Shown here piece by piece: positions 59,401-61,955 of a stretch of DNA of 61,955 nucleotides; within the stretch, counting starts at the first letter, position 1, and each line of letters opens with the position of its first letter. Below the pieces are notes generated by a model. That model was given only the letters and a program-made list of their open reading frames with translations, was not told where the DNA came from and made no database searches. The translations under genes were made by a program, and so were the position numbers. The DNA comes from a virus. The DNA is taken from positions 1 through 61,955 of the IMG/VR virus record IMGVR_UViG_3300032288_000863. One strand, written 5' to 3'.

Positions 59401-61955
59401 CCCATAGCAAGCGTCATTCTTTCGTTGGTGTTGTTGCCGTCGATCCCGCGCCGAAGCTGATTTGCCCTCCGCAGTGCTTCTTCCTGCGTCAGGAAATACC
59501 GACGATGGTTCTGAAGATTGAACGAAAGATCGTCAAAGCCTTTACTACTAAACGCATGTTTTATGTAGCTAATCAGGCCCGGGCGAGTGTTGGCAGTGGG
59601 GGATATAAACGTGCCTTTTGTACTACCCGGAGTCTGCATAGAAGGCGTGCGTATCTGCTGTACTGTAGGAGCACGACGGCGACGTGCAACGCGGCCCGGG
59701 CGGCGGGCAGCGAGAGGTTCAACTTCCACTCCGGCTTTGGGTATGGTGAGAATGTCACCGACAGATTCAATCGTGCGGAGTAGAGCGTTGTCCATCGTAT
59801 CGGCAGCTTCAACACGCTCCATCTCCTGTGCGCGGCGCAAACCTTTTCCCGGCTCCAACGTGCGCGTAGGTGAAGGCTCTTCCGTCGCTTTTGCCCGGGC
59901 AAACTTGTCCAGACCAACCATCTTGGCAACGGCAATCGTAAAGCTATCCCATGCGGAACGAAGTTTCTGACGCGCAGTTTTGGGTGCACTAAAGTTGAAC
60001 AGGGCGCGTTGGAACCCTTCGTTTGTCATCGCATAGGTAATGAACTCGTACTCGTTTTCATACGCGTTCTTAAACTTTTCTCTCAGCTTTGATTTAGTCT
60101 CGTTGTATATATCAACGATTTCTTTTGCGCCCTGCTTTTGTATCGAGGTGAGTTCATCTGCTTTTTTAGACAGAAACTTCTTCATCACCCCGACAGTAGC
60201 CGAGTGCACCATCTCATGTAGGATGACGCGATCCGTCAGACCGGCTTCTGTGAAGTAGAACGCGTTGGTCTTGGGGTTGTACTCTGCAAGTTTGCCTTCG
60301 CGCTTCAGGCGCTCAACAACAGCTTTGTCTTGACCTTTAAGATTGGCGTTACCTTCAACAAATACTTTGGCCCCGCCAAATGCTGTCTTCTTGAAAGGTG
60401 ATTCTCTTTTTGGAGTTTCAAGAACGTAGGGCAAGTACCGGTTTTCGGGTTTCGCTGGTTCTGGTGCAGGTTTGATAAACTCAATCCGCCCCGTCTCCCG
60501 GTTGTACGTCGCACGCCCTTTTGCGACAGGTGCCATGCGCCCAACTTGGGGCTTAAAGTCTTCTCTAAGCCTGCCTGCTTCTGTCAGCCTGCCTTCGGCA
60601 TCGGTGAAATCATATTTCGTTAAGTCGATATCGGACATGATTGCCCGTTCAACTTCTTTAGCAAGTTCAGCGTGTAAAGTAGGCGCTTCACGTTTATCTA
60701 TACCGCGCTCTCTAGCGATCCGCCTAACTTCAGCGTCAATCAGCGGCCTACGATCATCTCTAACTTCCACGACGTTCAGCAGTTTGTCAGCCAGCCAACT
60801 GAGCGGGCTCTTGCCGCTGGACTCTTCTCGCAGCCGATACAGAGCTTCGCCAAGATTGCCCGAACGCAGTGACTCCGCTACGGAATCGTATCTGGCAGAT
60901 GCACCTTCTTCAGGAGTTTCAACCGGCTCAATGTCCCGTGCCCGCTTCACTTCAACGCGCGGAGCGACAGGTTCTTGTACCCGCTCAACAGAGAGCTTTG
61001 CCTGCTCAGGCGTAGGAGCAAACACATCTGGCGAAGTCGGTTGTGCGCTACGAGGGACCGGCTCACCTACGGGTATGGTAGGTGGTTTTTCTACAACAGG
61101 GACTTCAGGGGGTTTAATTGCTTCTACTACAGGAACCTCAACAGGCTCCTCTACTTTCAGTGCAGGCTTGCCCTTTCTTTTTGGAGCAGCAGCCAAAATA
61201 GCAGGCTGTCCAACATTCTCCACTCGTCCTGCGATATCGACTTCAGGGACTCCGGCGGGGGGCTGTCCCCTTTGTACAGGTGGTTCCACGCTTCCTCTAA
61301 CTGGGACAGCGACAGGTTCTCTAGGCTCGATGTCAACTCTTCCAAGCTGATTGATATTACTTTCACTGCCTGTCTCCGTAGTGACGGGTTTGAACGGCGT
61401 GACATCCGGCGGTGCAATGTATGTACGGGCACGGTTTGCATCTGGCTTAGATAGTATGTCGTTCTTGGTCAGGGCACCGAGAAGATTGCCCACTTGCAGA
61501 GGGGGTAGATCACCAATAATGGGAGTGATCGCAGCACGGAAATTTTCTGGCGTAATTGGAGTACCAGCTTCGTACATATCTTTGACAAGCGAAGCTCCAG
61601 CCTGAAATACAGGACTCTCAGGCGACGTAATTCTTTCTGCCGCAGGTTTCTTTTCGCCGCGCTTGCGTACAACAGGAGGTGGCACTTCACCGGGGGGAAC
61701 AGCGGCTACTTCAGCAGCGGCTGGGGGTACGGGAGTTAGTTCTTCTGGGGGGCGCTCAACAAGTTCCCCCAGCAGTTGCTCCCCGGTGTAAGGAGTAGTT
61801 GTAGGCTCCGCTGCTTCTTCCGCAGGTTTGGCGATTTCTTCTGGCTTAACAAGATTTTCACGGTTGAGAAATAGTTTAACGGTCTTACCACCGCCCGTGC
61901 TTCCTACAAGATCCCCGCGCTCGTACAGGCCACGCCTAATATCACTGGCTTCAGA
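56475..61955 (-). CDS. Giant polyvalent virion protein, main part with zinc-protease motif and LPD38-like region
   Basis: This is 1,827 codons of a gene that starts at 1095 across the window ends. A Pro/Val/Glu-rich linker region (about residues 400-700 of the whole protein) leads to a domain with HEMVH near residue 942 (60204-60218), a possible zinc metallopeptidase. A long helical middle follows. A conserved block around residue 1555 (INYALNKINSVTHLMGRMHT, then LGFAPFNFVRDTLTNAYNSA) resembles the LPD38 domain of polyvalent proteins. A hydrophobic helix (YLMGGLLAGAGMLAYQMAL) lies near 1834. Such proteins are thought to be packaged and injected. A single protein with protease and membrane features suits delivery of an effector, but that is inference. 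Confidence 0.75.
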   Translation of the reverse strand, partial: SEASDIRRGLYERGDLVGSTGGGKTVKLFLNRENLVKPEEIAKPAEEAAEPTTTPYTGEQLLGELVERPPEELTPVPPAAAEVAAVPPGEVPPPVVRKRGEKKPAAERITSPESPVFQAGASLVKDMYEAGTPITPENFRAAITPIIGDLPPLQVGNLLGALTKNDILSKPDANRARTYIAPPDVTPFKPVTTETGSESNINQLGRVDIEPREPVAVPVRGSVEPPVQRGQPPAGVPEVDIAGRVENVGQPAILAAAPKRKGKPALKVEEPVEVPVVEAIKPPEVPVVEKPPTIPVGEPVPRSAQPTSPDVFAPTPEQAKLSVERVQEPVAPRVEVKRARDIEPVETPEEGASARYDSVAESLRSGNLGEALYRLREESSGKSPLSWLADKLLNVVEVRDDRRPLIDAEVRRIARERGIDKREAPTLHAELAKEVERAIMSDIDLTKYDFTDAEGRLTEAGRLREDFKPQVGRMAPVAKGRATYNRETGRIEFIKPAPEPAKPENRYLPYVLETPKRESPFKKTAFGGAKVFVEGNANLKGQDKAVVERLKREGKLAEYNPKTNAFYFTEAGLTDRVILHEMVHSATVGVMKKFLSKKADELTSIQKQGAKEIVDIYNETKSKLREKFKNAYENEYEFITYAMTNEGFQRALFNFSAPKTARQKLRSAWDSFTIAVAKMVGLDKFARAKATEEPSPTRTLEPGKGLRRAQEMERVEAADTMDNALLRTIESVGDILTIPKAGVEVEPLAARRPGRVARRRRAPTVQQIRTPSMQTPGSTKGTFISPTANTRPGLISYIKHAFSSKGFDDLSFNLQNHRRYFLTQEEALRRANQLRRGIDGNNTNERMTLAMGKQEANEKSRVTPLVNTLRDKVENYANKVKMSTEDALEHLGVLRMALNELEKRTFKYLEIVPLDDAPVLTLNNQPISPAAYRDALFDYVTQNRDLVTNGEARRIRQQLETLAQRYAKLGGKSRGDRVSSKATDALDINSNHYRVVGYDNASLAAWRRTFAREMRRYGPEIQEVFDAIDAINATRISMEKEGKYWTQPVDNLKELYGYKYYVPFKGMDSGTADISFDLDSSSRAGTQFRQLEDKAMGRSTAINNPMLQIVQDLHRASGRSASDGITESIKNQIRDKDLDGKLIEKVTFADKFNGVQREDLSKQNVFFHHMPDGSTEVYALRDKRLIEGLNGFNTDINYALNKINSVTHLMGRMHTFYNLGFAPFNFVRDTLTNAYNSAGMFGPTIAPKIIGSVAWNILESGAFTRAMKISWLYNKGDFAAIKNMRGQFAKNAYEYLVEEGGRGSFQKSFDIGTLEKDAVGKSRFVRTKEQVDQLFTTWADAFEFVSRASTYGVIKSELASQGKSRGLNINDPVFQKAVKEEAAAFTKNLFNYEQVGKYGRELGSLYMFMRPSLTSAVRVMDVMRPAFESVESAMERGSPLLKVTDPTDPRYARAEAARAEFKANFARESRNAYLMGGLLAGAGMLAYQMALSTSDKDQQGRNKVAADDMSMWTRALRVPMKFAGEGNEFLQIPWGFGGGAFAAFGAQMAAWMNGHQSGKEMIENLVPITLDSFLPIPAPRFSPLDKPGAFILDTVAFTAVKPIVEFVINSDGLGREIYNDRVNKYGDAYSAGLHVPKWARDFSSWLMDETAGWDTPLKIDPQTAAFFVGNYLDAVGKFAGFVKGTMDIAGGEKNFDIKTELPLVGSFVGKRSSVDARKFSDLRTEMEKKQELLSAYKDRPQFEEYIRAHPQDYLMVELYKSTINGQLKQLQSQEKAINAGAGVYSGVREQEKQLMLREIKSQKEYIQGQFVQSVEALKAQADAGIN

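Noticed and set aside
1-61955. tRNA genes or an integrase and attachment site
   Set aside because: I saw no cloverleaf-like segment with a conserved TTCGA arm in the gaps and no tyrosine or serine recombinase motifs in the proteins. A covariance-model scan was not possible.

Overview
The window looks like a complete tailed-phage genome, about 61.9 kb, most likely a podovirus of the kind seen in aquatic metagenomes. It has a terminase, portal, scaffold and HK97-type capsid set and several adaptor and ejection-type proteins. I see no tape-measure, tail-sheath or long tail-tube genes, no integrase, no rRNA and no recognisable tRNA. The lysis peptidase and replication genes fit a bacterial, probably Gram-negative, host, but nothing identifies the host further. 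The last 9 bases equal the first 9, and one reading frame runs off both ends in register. The molecule is therefore circular, circularly permuted or terminally redundant, and it was opened inside one giant gene of about 2,188 codons.

Minus strand, 37.6 kb down to 1 and then 61.9 down to 56.5 kb (late genes). In transcription order this holds a small-terminase candidate; a large terminase interrupted by an intein that itself carries an out-of-frame HNH/endonuclease VII gene; the portal; a GroES-like co-chaperonin; a scaffold; a decoration-type protein and the major capsid protein. A strong terminator follows at 28.2 kb. Next come about a dozen small basic genes, several ending in the same KGG...KGKTKG tag, then adaptor proteins. 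A receptor/fibre block of about 10 kb follows, with two copies of a lectin-like plus beta-sandwich gene pair, a 1,362-residue repetitive fibre, a glycosyltransferase, a methyltransferase and a second fibre. The strand ends with a lysis cassette (TM protein, M15 peptidase, holin-like protein), a tail protein, and three large proteins likely to be ejected into the cell. The last is a polyvalent protein with a zinc-protease motif.

Plus strand, 37.9-56.5 kb (early and replication genes). A control region of about 1 kb at 38.5-39.4 kb holds 11 copies of TGGAAC in both orientations with recurring 8- and 11-bp spacing, AT-rich tracts and a consensus sigma70-type promoter. It is my best candidate for the replication origin. 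Six copies of a 19-bp palindrome, TCCTATCGNNNCGATAGGA, sit in almost every gap between 37.8 and 41.2 kb. A GC-rich cassette follows, with a DUF3150-like protein, a MoxR-type AAA+ ATPase, and a fused HExxH/von Willebrand A protein, then an unknown partner. After it come a VRR-NUC nuclease, a run of very short overlapping genes, a family A DNA polymerase with Leu at the Pol I F762 position, a Cas4/RecB-like nuclease, a SNF2 helicase, a putative ssDNA-binding protein, an HTH protein and a 944-residue primase-helicase.

The two transcription units diverge at 37.6-37.9 kb and converge at 56,475, where both stop codons lie in one CTAG. Family names come from reading motifs by eye and from memory; no database search was run.
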